A stretch of DNA of 64,000 nt from Dichetophora obliterata (GCA_963920525.1 OY986437.1:27902863-27966862), one strand, 5' to 3'; numbered from the stretch's first letter, positions 1 through 15,700 are shown. Made by a program: numbers and translations. The notes: generated by a model not told the origin, from the sequence alone.

Positions 1-92
1 AAATGAGACACGAGGAGCAATACAAGAAGCTATGCAAAATTCTATTGCTTCTCGTGTCTTCCGTTTTCGATGTACAAAACAAGACGGTTAGA
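1..92. mobile_element. Hairpin MITE, cut by window start
   Basis: Inverted arms GACACGAGGAGCAATA and TATTGCTTCTCGTGTC (near positions 7-55) are followed by CGTTTTCGATGTACAAAAC. This matches the right half of the complete element at 26399-26540. The outer left arm would lie before base 1. Confidence 0.6.
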
Positions 93-313
93 GCAAATAG
101 AAAAAATTCATGTGTTCAAATTTTTTGAGGGCTAATTCGCACTAGTGTCTGATTTAATGGTCAAGATTAATATTATATCTACATCCGTATTTTTCAATTA
201 AATACATCTTACTATAAATAATTACATGCCATTTTTAATACTCTTTAATCGATTTTATATTTTCTTAAAATTCAACTTTTCATTTTTAAAATATCAATAT
301 TTACCACAGCACA

Positions 314-319
314 TTTATT
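314..319 (-). terminator. Candidate poly(A) signal of the guanylate cyclase gene
   Basis: AATAAA on the minus strand, 236 bases beyond the stop codon, in AT-rich sequence. It is the nearest perfect hexamer I found downstream of the last exon; its use is inferred. Confidence 0.4.
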
Positions 320-554
320 AACATTAACTATTCTGTTTAACCTAATTCTGACTTTAAAATAGCATTCATTATGGAAAACGAATATACATATGTGTGTATT
401 GTTATATCCTTGTAAATAACAAATTTAGTTAATTGAACTTCTGTATACTTGTGTGTCATTATTTGGCGCATATGCGTTTCTAACAAATAAGAAATACTAC
501 ATTTGAAGGTACATTTTTGCAAAATTTCGTTTATAGTTTTACATCTACATTCAA

Positions 555-775
555 CTATTTTCCTATGGCTGGAAACAGAATAGGAAATGGCACCTCATCA
601 TTGTTATTTTTTAGAGGTGTTGGTGGTCTTGGATCGGGCTCTGTGCAACCCAATAGCCAGTATGTTATAACTGCGCCTTTGCCCTTCAGTTCAACTTCAC
701 CGCGCAGCTCCATCTCGAAAGTGCCAAATTTATCAAAGATATCTTTAGCCGCTGAAGAGACGTGAATTTTAAGCG
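555..775 (-). CDS. Guanylate cyclase last exon: C-terminus and stop
   Basis: Residues 953-1025 and a TAG stop at 557-555. It reads [16 protein letters not shown], then [13 protein letters not shown], the conserved end of the cyclase domain, followed by a short tail ending LFPAIGK. The acceptor is CAATTTTTAG. The open reading seen on the plus strand across this exon is only its shadow. Confidence 0.92.
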
Positions 776-3700
776 CTAAAAATTGTACATAGAAAAAAAA
801 ATCTTAGTGACACTATCGAAATGAGCTGAAATTTACATACGCAATCCAGTAGATTCCATGCGTGAGGCTGTATTTACCGTGTCTCCGAAAAGGCAGTAAT
901 GCGGCATTTTCTGACCCACTACACCGGCACACACAGGACCTGCATGTATACCGATGCGTATTTTGAGCTGATAATCAGGCTTATGTTTAATACTGAACGA
1001 TTTGACGGCATCTAGAATGGCCAAAGCCATGAGACCAATCTCACGCGCATGATCATCGCCATTGCGCTCTGGCAGTCCCGAAACTACCATGTAAGCATCG
1101 CCTATGGTCTCCACCTGTGGCATAAGAAGTGAACAACATTAAAGTAATACTAATTCGTGGCCCTGCAGTTTAAATTCAATATATACCTTGTAGACATCAT
1201 AAAAACCTATGATGCGATCGAAAGTGCTGTAGAGATCGTTAAGAAAATCCACCACCTCCATGGGTCCGCTTTGGGCACATAATGCGGTGAAACCAACAAT
1301 GTCACTAAAATATATGGTAACGCATTCAAATTGTTCCGGCTGCACCATTTCACCAGCTAGCAGTTGTGTTGCCACAGGGCGTGGCAAGACTTGATAGAGT
1401 AGCTCCTCAGTGCGTCGCTTTTCCATGCTCAGCTGTTCGGTCTTCTCCTCGACAAGACTTTCCAAATTGTTGGCATACTGTTCCATACGACGCAGCAGAT
1501 CATCCATGAGGTTCTCACAAAAGCCTCTTAAAAAGAGAGAGTGAGAGAGAGTTGATTTTATCTTTCCTTCTCCGATTGAAAACATTTTATTACACTTACT
1601 TCATAATCAGCCGCACGGATGAACGTATTGTTGAAAAAGCTGGTCTATCGTCGGGACCATCGGCCCAACATTTTTCCATTAGATCCAAAACATCTGGCGG
1701 ACAATCACGTTGACCCACAAATGGACGAAATGCCGGCGACTCATGAGCCTCAACACGATTCAGTATAGTTTGTATATCCAGAAATTGACGCGCTGTCTCA
1801 TACGGACCACCTCGCACTACAATCTCTTCCAGAATAATAGCAAAAGAGTAGACATCACCTTTTTGAGTAGCTGGAGTGCCGGGCACAATAGTGAGAGGCA
1901 GCAATTCCGGAGCAATCCAAAGAAACTCTGCGTAAAATCATTGAAATTCAATTTTATAAACCTGGAAAACTTTCAACTCACTATTGAAATAGTTTTGATC
2001 CTTAACGAACTCCGATGGCGTCGTCAAGGTGCGTAGCCCAAAATCGGAAACCTTCAAAACGAAGCGTCCGTCAATGAGACAGTTGCAGGAGCGCAACTTG
2101 CCGTGTACTTGTACATCGCTATTGTGCAAATAAGCCATGCCCTTGACAATGTCATGTATCAAGGACATGCGAAAATTCCAATCCAACTGTATGGCTTCGT
2201 TTTCAAGTACATCCTTGAGGCTGCCCTTGGGACAGTATTCGGTGAGTATTAGCACTGTAGGTCGTGGTAAATCAATGCAGGCACCAACAAAACGTACCGT
2301 ATTCTCATGACTAACATCACGCGCCTGTTTTATCTCCCACAACAGCGTCGAAGTGATGTCAACCTTTTTCTTGTGAATCTTTTTAATGGCTACACGTTCA
2401 CCCTTAAAGATGCCGATGGTGGTAAATACCTGAGTAAGCGGCAACGAGGTACAGCTAGCAATAGAAGCACGTCCGGAATGTATGCCATACTGTTGCAGCG
2501 AGAAGTTCTGAGGAGAATTCAAATACAAATATTTAACCACAAATGGCCAAAAGAGACAAAATTGAAATTGTGACATAACATACTTCCGCATTAAGTTTTT
2601 GTAGACCAACTTTGCTGCCATAAAGTCGACCAACTTCTAGAAGTACCTCATCAGGACGCACACGCCACGACATGTTGTTCAATTCGTTGTTTAACTTCAT
2701 TTGTCTATAAAAAAATTGAGCAAGAAATGACATTATAAAGGCAGCTACTTAAACTCCAGTGTGGTTCTTGTCTTTGGGACTCACTTGCACATTAGATAAA
2801 CCACCAGAAAAGTGAAGCCTAAAAATATGGCAAATGCGAAGGTGACATACATGATGACCATTTCTAGAAATCCAAATTTTTTAGCTTAATTTAAAATGAT
2901 TACCGTCACGTTTAAGCTACTCTAAAACATACCATTACCATGACACTCGGGTGAGTTGCCAAGAAAACCGCAACGTGGCACATCTGCTGGTGGACCCTCC
3001 CTACCACCGGGCCAATGAATTTTCTTGCCATGCACGGAGGAATAATTTCTGTTGGTGTGTAAAGGAAAGAGATGCGGTTACGACATTATGATATTTGGCA
3101 AGATGAGAAATGTTAACAAAACTCCACAAAAAATATTTAATTTTAAGTTCTATAATTAAACTTCTGCTAGCGTTTAAGGCAGTATTTTAGTGTAGAAAAT
3201 TGGAAAAATCTAAAAAACTTTAATTCAAGAATATATCTCCTTAAAAGGATTTTTCGAAATTCGAATTATTTTAAAAGTTATAGCCGTTTTAGTGTCGTCA
3301 ATTGGACTGTCTGAAACTTAACTTAAAAACCTTAAACGCGTTTTTATCGAAATTACTTTTTCCAACACGTTTGACATAATATCTCAAGTTCTAGTTTACC
3401 GATTAATTTTAAATTTGGACTAGGATTATATAAAAATTTTGTTTTAATTTTTTAAAAATTTCATAACTTGGGAAAAAATGCCAAAAATTACTTTTTTCTA
3501 ACAGACTCCATTTCTTACTAATTAACATTCTTTTTTTTAGATTGCTAGAAGGGTTGAAATCGTGTCGGCACCCTTTTTTGTGGGGATCACTTTACCAACC
3601 TGTGATTTTTCAATTTAAATTTTTTTTTTGTATTACTGAAATATTAATAAACACATAAAAAAAAACAAACATAAAAACATTTAGTTAGACAAAATATTAG

Positions 3701-6700
3701 TTGACGAATGTAATTCTTTTAAGCAAATACCCTTTTGTTAAGTGTTACTGGTAATTATTTTTCATGTTTAATTGTAATTATTTTCTATTGTTTTTTATTG
3801 AAATGATATAATGTTTAAGTGTTGTGATAAATGTTTCTATATTTTTTGAAAACAATCAAAAAATTCATTTATGGACGTAAGGTTGCGGGAAATGAATATT
3901 ATTTGGAGTAGTCGGAAGAAAGTTTCTACAACTGAAATTTGCTCAATGTAACCGGAATTATATAAGCACAATTGATTTATGTAGCTCCTGATGATGGCTA
4001 ATAATTTTAGTCAAAATATCGATTAACAAATAAATATTTAAAATTTAAACCAGTGTTTCATTTTTATACGGCCAAAGCCTAATACAATTACATAATAAAA
4101 AAACATACATGTAGTAAAAATATTAATTGGTTATTTTTTATCGATCGTAGAAAGAGACCCAAAAAGAGGCCTACACTAAAATACTGCCTTAAAAGAAAAA
4201 GATACAGTTTCGATAGAGTCGTAAGTAGGAAAACATCATGATACAAAGAACTACAGATAAAGTATTGCGCATGTTGTGACGTAGTTCGAGCTTGTCAAAG
4301 TGGCTAAATAAAAACGTAGTCACAATATATTTAAAGGGGATAATTTATTTAAAGCGATGAAAAAATATCGACATTTTCTTATTGAAACTTGGTTTATTGA
4401 AATGAAATAAATTACATTATAAATATATTTATAAATAAATGTAAGCAAATTTATTTCTCAGTACTATTATTGAAAAGAAATGTATATATTATAGGGGTGT
4501 TTTCTCCCATTTGTGCTCCTACACAAAAAAATAGCTACGTTACTTGATGTGTTTGACAGCACTTTGATTGCTTCGTTTTCATTTTCTTGTTCTTCTCGTT
4601 TGTTTCGTTTGTTGAAAAAATGGTAAATTAATTTTATGGCCCGAATTAAAATCGTTGCTATTCTCATCAAAAGAATCTGAAACTTTACTACTAATTTTAA
4701 TTACATAAAATATAATTGGAAATTAAAATTTATGCGTACTATAAGTGCACAATATTAGAAATTAAATTAAATGAATGCAATATTTCTTAAATGCTTGCAG
4801 TTGTGCTGCTTGTGTTTACTTTTTGCTTTTTCACATTTTCATTTGTATGTATGCACCACGAGTTACAGCTGACAAGCTCGAGTGACGTAGTGCGCAGAAG
4901 ATTTCATTTTTTGCGCACGGAGTAAGCTATCTGTATATATTTGTTTCATGGGAAAACATCACTAGCTGATTTTATTTTATTGCAATAAAATGTTGTCGTT
5001 GTAGTTTGCAATAAAATCAGCTAGTGATGTTTTCCTTTTCATATTAAAAATGTTGTTTTTTCTTTAAAAAAAATTAGTTACAGCAATTAATTGTTCTAAC
5101 CTGACCTAAAGCTCAATAAACGATTTTAAACTCTCAAACAACTAGAATTTGTATTTAAAATCAAGAATATTTAAACTATCAAACATTTAGAATTTGTATT
5201 TAAATCATAGAAAATCAACATAATAAATAACAAGGTCATATAGAAAACTTTATTTTAAATTCAATTTTTTATTATATTGTTTTTTGTTTTACAACTGAAT
5301 AGTTATTCAGGAATATGTAAACAAAAATTCAAATCATTCCCGCATAATATACAGATTCTACAGCGCTTCAAGCCAGGTGTGCTGGATACTCGGGGTAACT
5401 TTAACTAACCAGAGTAACTTTAAACGCGTTTTTCTTGAAACATACTTTTTTTAATTGTTTAATTGTTTTTTTTTTAATTATATTTGAGCTTTATTTCAAA
5501 TAAAATAATGAAGCAACAGGCTGCAGCAACAATAACTTCTTTACAGAATAACTGTAAGGCAGACTAAACAGCTGTTTCATTGAGCGCTACATCAGCAGTA
5601 TACTCACTTTGGCCGCATTCAGCGCAGACAAATGTTGTGAACTGTAATGGTAGCGCTACCTTAGTTCACGATGTTTTTCTCTGAATGTGTTGCTACTCTA
5701 CACGTCAGAAGTTAGATTCAATTTAATTTTTATGTAAATTTAATTCAATTGCAAAGGTTTCTCACTTAAATTTGCTGCGTTCTTTCTGCATTTATTAATT
5801 TAACAGCGTCAGTAACAGCATCTGACAGTTAAGCAAACAGTTGTGTTCATGTAGCATAGAATTTGTTCGCTCGATTAAAAGGCGTTCGCTACTTTATCAG
5901 TTTTAGTTAACGCTACAAAATTTGTACCATTCAGCGAATTTTTACACAACAGTTTCCAACTGTTGTCTGCGCTGAATGCGGCCTTTGACAAGCACAACCT
6001 TTGCTTAATCAAAGCGGAATTATGTGCTTTTTGCTTGTCAAAACAGTGTTTTTCTACTATTTTGCAATATGAAGCCGTGAAGAAGGTTTTTGAAAAAAAA
6101 GTATAACTACACATGTTTACACACACAAACAAATTAATAAAAGCAAACAAATTTTAAAAAAAGCATAGCAGTGAGGGGACTGCCGACCGAAGCGAAAACA
6201 TATATGTAAAATATAAGTATTCCCTGGAAGACTTTGTCCTGCCACGGACCGCCTTACTGCTATATAAGAATTTTCATGCTAATCGGAAAAATATTTTATA
6301 CTAGCTGAAACCCGGCGCGTTGCTGCCACTCTCCCTATTCAAACGCCCATAAAATGTTATCAGTTAAACAGCATGTCTAAATTGAGGTCAAATACTGAAT
6401 TCCGAGACTGTGCGACCTATATCCACAAAGCTATTCGATATAACAATTTTGGGTTGTATAGGAAGTGCCACGCCCTCTTGATCACCCCTCATAGAATGTA
6501 ATCAATTAAACTGCATGTGTACATGAAGGTCGAATACCGAATACCAAAACTGTGCGACATATAACTCCAAATATATTCGATAACACAAATTTGGGTTGTA
6601 TGGGAGGTGCCACTCCCCTTTTCCCTACGCCCATAAAATTTTACCAATGAAACTGCATGTGTAAATTGAGGTCGAATACTGAATTCCGAGGCTGACCTAT

Positions 6701-9700
6701 AACTCCAAAGCTATTCGATATCGCAAATTTGGGTTAAATTGGAGGTGCCACGCCCCCCGACAAACTCTAAAAATTTTATCAGTAAATCTGCATGCGTAAA
6801 TTTTGGTCAAATACTGAATTCCGATGCTGTGCGACCTATAACTCCAAAGCTATTTGATAGCACAAAGTTGGGTTGTATGGGAAGTGTCACTCCCCTTTTC
6901 CCTACGCCCATAAAATGTAAGAAATGAAAGTGCATGTATAAATTTAGGTCGAATACCTTTTTCTTACGCTGTCAACCTATAACTTCAAAGCAATTCGATA
7001 TTGCAAATTTGGGATGTAAGGGAGATGTCAGGCCTCCCTGTCCAACGCCCATAAAAAAAAATCATTGAAACTGCATGTGTAAATTGAGGTCAAAAACTGA
7101 ATTCCAAAGCTGAATTCCTATAAATTCAAAGCTATTCGATATCACCAATTTGGGTTGTATGAGAGGTGCCCCTCCCCCTTGTCCAACTCCCATAAAATTT
7201 CATCACTGAAACGGTACGTCTAAATTGTGGTCGAATACCGAATTTCTAAGCTGTGCAACCCATAACGCTATTCGATAACACAAATTGTTTTTATATTAAT
7301 GGGAGGTAAAAGAAGGTGTGGCATTTCTTCTTAAACCATCTCGTACTCAAAGCAAAGGCACTTACAAAATTTGAGCTCAATCGGACCAATAGTTTCGGAG
7401 TATTGTGATGTTTCCAAAAGTAGGCGTAGATGAAGTGTGACAACGCCCGTTTTTATTAAAGTTAGTGACAGTCATCATAAGAACTTATTTACCAAATTTT
7501 AATTTAATACGACCAAAACCTTCTTAAATATAGCATTTTTATTGATTTGTGGGCGATAAAAGGGGTGTGGCATTACTTTTTTCCTAAACCTTTGCGTAGC
7601 AGTTACGAACAAACCAGTAGAAGGAAGTATCCTATATGGTCTAGTCGTTTTCAAGTTTTAAGCATCCGAACAAATCACGATTCATTTTTATATGTACAGA
7701 TATTGATTTGTGGGCGCTAAAAGTGGGCCTGAAAACATTTATGTATCGTGACTGCCTCTTGGAGCACCTACACAGCAAGTTTCAGTAAAAAATGAGTAGA
7801 ACTCCGGAATTGCCATGATTTCGAAAAAGTGGGCGTATATACAATATATTGCGACGAAAAACTGATTTCTGTACAGTTACTGACAGTTACCATCTGAACA
7901 AAATGATAATATCTTAGTTTTTACGATCGAAACCGTCTGATATATATCCCTTATTTGGTTTGTGGTTGATAGCGCAAATTTGGCTTGTATGGGAGGAACC
8001 ACGCCCCCTCGTCCGAACGTTACCAAACCTCACAGGAACAATCTATCTCCTCGGCAAACGTTGTTCTGCCACAGACCGCCTTACTGCTATACACAAATAT
8101 GTCAAGAAATGTCAAATATATTCACCATTTTCAGTACAGCTGCCGAAAGTAGCCATGTGCACTAAATAACCACATTTTAGTCTAATACGATCAAAACCGT
8201 GCGAAATATAGCATTTTTGTTGTTTTGCAAGCGGTAAAAAGGGGTGCGGTAAAATGTTTCCCTTGAGCCATTTCGTAATCGAAACAAATCGACTGCCCAA
8301 ATTTTAGCTCAATTTAGGTTAAGCCTGGCGCACTTTACTTCACTGGACGCTAACTCCCCGAAAAGTGAGTTTAACTAAAGTAGGGCAGGCCTATTTTTAG
8401 TGCACTTGCCGAGAGTAACCATATGTACTGAATTACAAAATTTTTGTCTAATACGACCCAAACCGTTGAAATAAAACGTTTTCATTGGTTTTTGGGCGGT
8501 AAAAGGGGGGCGTGGAGACCAATTTTTAGTACAGTTGCTAACAGTAACCGTACAAACTAAGCCAACATTTTAGCTCAATCGACCCAGTAGTCAATTTTGA
8601 TGGTTTCTTAAAAAGTGGGTGTGGCTATATAGCGATGACGCCCTTTTTTAGTACAATTTCCGAAAGTAACCATACAAACTTAAGTATCATATGTTAGTCT
8701 CATACGGCCAAAACTGCATGAAATATAGCATTTTCACTGATTTGTGGGCGCAAAAGGGGGCGTGGAAACCAATTTTTCGTACAGTTACTGTCAGTAACTT
8801 CACAAACCAAAGTACCAAATTTAAGTCTTATACGACCAAAACCGTCTGAAATTAACCATTTTCATTTATTTGTGGGCGGTAAAAGGGGGCGTGGAAACCC
8901 ATTTTAAGGACAGTTGTCGACAGTAACCGTACATACGAAATTACAAAATTTTAGCCATATACGACCCAAGCCGACTGAAATATAACATTTTTATTGATTT
9001 GGGGGCGGTAAAAGGGGGGTGTGGCAAATTTTTTTCCTCAACCATCTCGTACCTGAAACAAATCGACTGCCAAAATTTCAGGTCAATCGGTTCAGTAGTT
9101 TTGGAGTCTATAGACATCACACAGCCAGACACACATCGTTTTGCTTTATATATATATAGATATTGATTTGTGGGCGTTAAAAGTGGGCGTGAAAACATTT
9201 ATAAATTATGTTCATCTCTTGGAGCACCTAAACAGCAAGTTTCACTGTAAAAATGTGCAGAACTCCGGAATTGCCATGATTTCGAAAAAGTGGGCGTATT
9301 TATATAACGACCACGCCCATTTTTTGTACAGTTACCGACAGTAACTATCTGAACAAAATCACCAAATCTTAGTTTTTTACGATTGAAACCGTGAGATATT
9401 TTTCTTTTTTTTTGTTTGTGATCGATGGAGCAAATTTGGCTTGTATGGGAGGTACCACGCCCCCTTCTCCAATCGTTACGAAACCTCACAGGAACACTCT
9501 CAAGATGTGGCTTTATTTTCCCTGAAAATTTCATAAAGATCGGTTCAGCGGTTTTGGAGTCTATACGTGATATAGCCACATACCCACATACCCACATACC
9601 CACATACCCACATACCCACATACCCACATACATACATTCATTTTTATATATATAGATTTTCCTTTGCTCAACCTTTGATTATTTCTTTCAAAATATTTTT

Positions 9701-12700
9701 TATTCAGATAGAATTTTTATTTTATGTTTTACCTACAACAAACTATATTATTACATTTAAATTGAGTATTGTTGATATAAAAATAAAATACAGGGAGCAC
9801 TATTGAATGAAAAACAATCCTAAAAAGGATATTTAATATTTTTCTTTCAATGTATATGTAAAGCTGTAGCTCAAATAAAATACATTTTCTTTATTTATAT
9901 ATGATATTTTGTTTGATGGGTCTTGAAGTCTCTTTTAATGCCTGCATTTGAGATCTTGCTACAAGGAAAACAGAAAACAAAGCAAGCAAAGTGCAGTTTA
10001 TTTTCTGCCCCCGATTCGGTTCATCCGTACATCCGGTTCACCATTAAGGCACATTATTTTCATCTCTTATCATTTCATTGTATTTTAAATTATGGGTTTT
10101 AATATAAAAAACAAAGTAAAACATAAACAAATATATAAATTTAACTTATTGAAATAATTAATATACACTTAAAATACATAATAATTTACACATACATAAA
10201 ATTTGTATTTAAATACATTTCATTGAATTTCATTGAATTTCATTTACATTATTTTCACTGTTTGCGTCATTAATATTTGCATTATATTTTTAAAAAAGAT
10301 TCTATAGGCTTATGGTAGCTGAAATAAGAAACAACAACTTTTTGGACGATGCAGTCTCACTCATGATAAAATTATTATTAGGTAGCCTTGACAACTACTT
10401 ATTTTCTTACGAGCTGCGACCATTGAATTTCAAGCAAAAGAAAACAATATAAAGTGCGTGTGTCACACACATTGGCAGCTTTCAGCGGAGTCAATAGTTG
10501 GCAACTGTTTTTTTTAAATCTGAGTGAGAAACCTTTGCAATTAAATGATCCATTCACAACAGGTGACCCCTCTGAATGCGGCCAATGTGTGTGACACACT
10601 TTCTCTATTTTGTTTTCTTTTGTTTGACATTCGATGGTTGAAACACGAAATGTCACTCCTACCTATTACTTATTATACCATGGTCCTAGTCAGAGAATAT
10701 GCTGGCGACATTTATAAAACTATATATATATATATATAAACTGGTCATTTCAGCCCTTGGAAGGACTTTGACCTAGCTATTGATCAATTGTGTTGTGCGT
10801 GTTATTAAATGTTTGATCACAAATGACCGAGAACTGGACCTACGTGTTTTATGCCGACTACGAACGGCTTCTGTTCTCAAAAAGCTTTCCATGGCAACTT
10901 TTACTCTCTAAGGTTTGTCATTGTCTGCAGAGAGGTGACGTTCGAACAGAAAAATTAATTCAATTGAAAAACTTTCTGTCTGAGCTGGAATTGAAGCCGG
11001 GCCACGGCGGTTCTTTAGCTTAGGGGCCACGCACTTTACCCACTAGGCTACGGCCACCACTATAAAACCACCATTTATTAAGCTACTAATGTTTTTATGT
11101 TGGTCATGAAACTCAAATATACCCTCTTGAATATTGGCTACCAGGCGCTCAGCAAATGCAGCAAGCATGGCAAAATTAAACAAGGCAGTGTTAGGGCGGA
11201 GAGCCGGTGTCCGAAACTGTCAAAACGAAGTTGACATTTTATAGAAAATCTGCAACCAATGAGAATGCAATATAAAAGCAAGAATTTGCAAATATATCAA
11301 AATGTATGAGTTTGACAGTTATGCTCACTTAGAAAGAGAGCACATTCAGCCCTAACACTACCTTGTCTAATTCTACTATGGCAGCAAGCAACCATCAATA
11401 AGTTTATCTGCTGACAAATCGTTCCTTGATAAAGAAATCATGAAGGATATTTACTGTTTTTCTGTCAATGTATATGCAGATCTGTAGGTGAACTAAAATA
11501 CATTTACAACAATAATTACCAAGCAAATCTACTACAACGATGATCAGAGAAGAGCAGTATCACATCGGTTGCGCAACGTTAGAGGGGATGAACCGAATTG
11601 GCTGCGGAAAATAAACAGCACTTTGCTTGCTATGTTTTTTGTTTGCATGGTAGCAAGATCTCAAGTGGAGGCATTAAAAGAGACTTCACACGGCCAGTCA
11701 AACAAAAAGCAAATATCAAAAATTTTAAATGTATTTTATTTTAGCCTACAGCTAGCTCTACATATACATTGAAAAAAACAGTAACATTCAATAGCTGCAT
11801 TCGCGTGGTCGTTGATCTAGAGCGCAGCTCTGTTTTATTCACAAAAAAAAAAAATTAAAACCAGCTCGATTTCTAGCTCTATTTCTGATCTCAAAATGCT
11901 GCCAAGTTCCAAGCATTATTTATCAAAACGAACATAGTTGGCAAATCTAAATTACTATTCATTTTCCTATTTTGACGTTTCACCGCTCAATGGGCGTTTT
12001 GGTATTGTTGTTTTCTGAAACAGCTGTTTCAAGACTGTGAAGACAAATTGATATAAATTTGAACAATCGTTGTTTTACTGAGATTTGATCTGTTCTAGTG
12101 CCACGAGAATGCGGCTAATGTTTCGCAGCGCAGCAAAGGGAGGGGAAAGAACGACGCGTCAGCATAGGAACTTATTGATGATTGTTTGCTTATGTTTTCT
12201 AAGTTTCCTATCTTGTTATCTTTGCTGTCTGTATTGATGACGAGAGTTGCTCGGAAAAAGACAATGACGCAAACCAAAGATTAACCTTCTACCAAAATCG
12301 TTCAACGCGCCTAAAGAGTTTTCACTTCAAAAATAAGAGAAAAATTATATATTTAAGAATTATGAAATACAAAATAGTAAGTTTTCTAATTTTCCAATTT
12401 CGCAGATACTTTTCGTGGTTTTTGTGAAATTTACCCTCTAAACTTTGAAAATGTTTTCTTAAAAAAACCGATGAAAACAACATTTTCAGAAAAACTTCAG
12501 CAACAGGTCAATTAAATATTTCAATAAACTTGCAGTTGCAATATTTGGTTCAATAAAATTTTACATCAGACAAGCTTCATTTCAAAAATTCTCGGGATTT
12601 TTAGAAAACTAATTTTCCAATATGTTTTTTGGATATCCTCTTATTAGGCCAAGGAAAGGAGTTACACACAAAATTTTACATTTCCGTCTCAAATGGAACT

Positions 12701-15700
12701 GATAGCGGCTGGAAATGGCTTAAACAGAAACTAACAATCTTCTAATTATCTTATTTCATATTTTAATAAAGACTTTTCAACACATTAACGTCTAAAACAC
12801 GTTATTTCGACATTTAAATTTATTTCGAATGAATTTATAAAATCTTCTAACCCTCTGCGGTCTTTATTGGAAAATTCAGGCAATAAGGGGAAATAATTTT
12901 CATAACCTATTTACGAATACACATTCTGATACAACTTCTGATGAACAATATAAAGAAGATCACGCCTTAAGTGCGCAGAAATGGCAATCTACTGCGCAGG
13001 TCTACGTCATAAGTGAAAATACATTCAATCAAAAAAATCACATAAACAACAAACGAAACTAAGCAAATGAATCTGATTGGCTAATTGGGAAACAAACGAA
13101 ATACACACAAAGAAACAGTCAAACTGCTCTCAAAATAAATCGAACAACATAGCTATTTTTTTTTGTGAAGGGGTCAACACGGAAGTTAACACCCCAATAA
13201 GACATAAAATTTTTATCAAAGATAGTAATGAAAAATATTAAAATTTTTTCTGTGCAAGCGTTTTTTTTTTTTTTGATTTAAAATTATTTCTTTTAAAAAA
13301 CCAAGATTTTATAAAAAAATGAGGAGATTTTAAATCGATAACCCCTATTAAAAATATTTTACTACGTTTTTTCAATCAGTTTGACTCTCTTTTCTCTTGC
13401 ACTTCTGACGTCACATACACGTGCTCACAAAGAGAGCGGACATGCGCAAGGCGGAATCTTGAATATATAATTCTTGATGAGGCACTATGTTTAGTATAGA
13501 ATAATAAATCGAACCTGTGCAAGCCATAGTAATGTGCCACAACCTCAAAACGGCCTGTTATGGGATCCAAGTCAAGTATAGAGTAGTCAGCATCACGATC
13601 ACCATTGTCATCGATGCGAACATGTCCGGTGATACCATGAAAATCACGATTCCACATGCGACGCGTTATGGCCATACCATCACGTATATCCTCACCCTCG
13701 CTGAGAGTTTCATTAAGAGCCATGCCAAGCAGATAGACACCATCGTAGAAGGCGCCAATAAAGAAGTTGACCTGACATCAATAAAGAACAAGAATAATAA
13801 TAATAATAATAGGAAATTGGATAAAGACCTGAGTACACACGCACACAAACGCATACCTCTTCACCTTCGCTAAAAGTGTAATTGTAGTTTCTTGTTGCCA
13901 TTTCACGCACATTTTCCGCAAAACCCTGAAATTTCGGACTTGTTGGTTGCAGCAGGGAGACGCGCAGGAGTGCCTGATAAGCCTTACGCGCACGACTATC
14001 ATCAGCATCACCCATTTCCCAGTCATGATCGCCCCAATAAGAACTCTGCATATGAAATAAATTTAGAAATCATTGCTTTTTTTTTATTTTTAGTCAAACC
14101 AAATTAAGCAAAAATTACCTGAAATATTTCCACATCCAGAAAAACCCATTCACCGTTCGTCATACCCAATGCATAAGCAGCTAGCATAAACTTGCGCACC
14201 AAGGTGCCACGTACAGATAAAATTACAACTGTTTCAAATTTATTTCATGTTTCATTAAGTTTTCGGTTTTGTTTGCTTACCTCTGGCATACATGCTTGCA
14301 TCCTTTAGATAGTTTTCATATGGTTCCTGTTCGTTGCCATTTAATTCACGCACAAAACTCAACAGACCCTCCTGGCGCAGTCCATACTCTAGGTTTTTGC
14401 CCACAGTCAGTGAAAACAGATCAGATCGATCGAGAAGTAAAGCCACATGCTTCCAATTAAACTGACGAAAGACGCTAGCGAAAACCAGCTTAAGACGGCA
14501 CTGACAGTAGGACATGCGAGTCAGTGTTGGATACTTGGTTTTATCCTTGAACATGCCCTGGAATGGAGACAATGATTGTGTGAGGTTAAATTTTTTTATT
14601 AGGTAAACGCAAAGCATTCCTCCAATATTGTCGCATCTGATTGCATTTGTAATTGAATTTATAAAAAAAAAATTAATTTCTTATTCAGATTTTTATTGCA
14701 TTGTAACTGTGTGAGTTATGGCCTCTATTACATTAGTATTTAAGGCTTCCTTTAAAAAAAATATAATAATTTTGTGAATATAATTGAATGACACTACATT
14801 ATGTGATTTAAATTGGTCCTGATTATTTACATAGTTAGGCTTCCCCTATTTTTTTCTCAAATTTGGGTACAATTTTAAATTATTTTAACATATTTGAAAA
14901 CATTTCAAAATATATAAAATCAAAACGGCTCCAGAAAAGGAACTAAAATTTCATTAATTAAAGGTCGCTCATTGTTGACTACCATCGTTACGTTCCAGCA
15001 AATCGTCTTGGAGGGAGGAGTTGATACGCTGGCAAACATGGTCAATTGAACACGTATTAAGTTTTTCTTTACTGCTGTAACCTTGCAAAACTAATGCATT
15101 GAATATAAATGCTGGGATTTTTAATATTTGGAGGCTGAAGAGTTTAAAGTTTATTCGAATGCTAACTTTCCATTTAAAATATTTTTTGAGAAAAGAATAA
15201 GTTACGAAAAAGGTTATTATATTACAATACTTAGCCCACAAATACCTTTAAACTACTTTTTGAATATTTATAAATATAGCCGAATAAGGGTTAATAATAG
15301 GACGTTCAAGATGCTACCGGTCTGCAAGTAACGGCACCACTACTCTTCAAATTGTAATAATAACTGACCACATGTAAAATTATAATAAATTGGCATCACT
15401 TTAAAAAGAATATATGGGCAAATCCACAGAAAAGTCAACCATGACCAAAAAATTACAACTTAATAAAAATATATTATTCTTAGATAATAAGAGAAAAATT
15501 TTAATTTTTTTAACTTAAGCAATTTACACATGATAAATTTACCATGCATGATGATCAAATCGCCTGCACTGCAAATCACAATGTAGTTTTTCTTTTTCGT
15601 AAATGTTTCGTAAATTTTTTTTCTTTTGGCAAAAAGTGAATGCATTGACTATAGATAATGAAAAAATGGTTAAGGCAGGGAAAGGACAATATATCAAATT

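Noticed and set aside
517..765. 82-codon plus-strand reading over the last cyclase exon
   Set aside because: Antisense shadow of a conserved exon; no start context or family.
9425..9655. 76-codon reading ending in Thr/His/Pro repeats
   Set aside because: It runs through the 8-bp CCCACATA microsatellite and repeat units.
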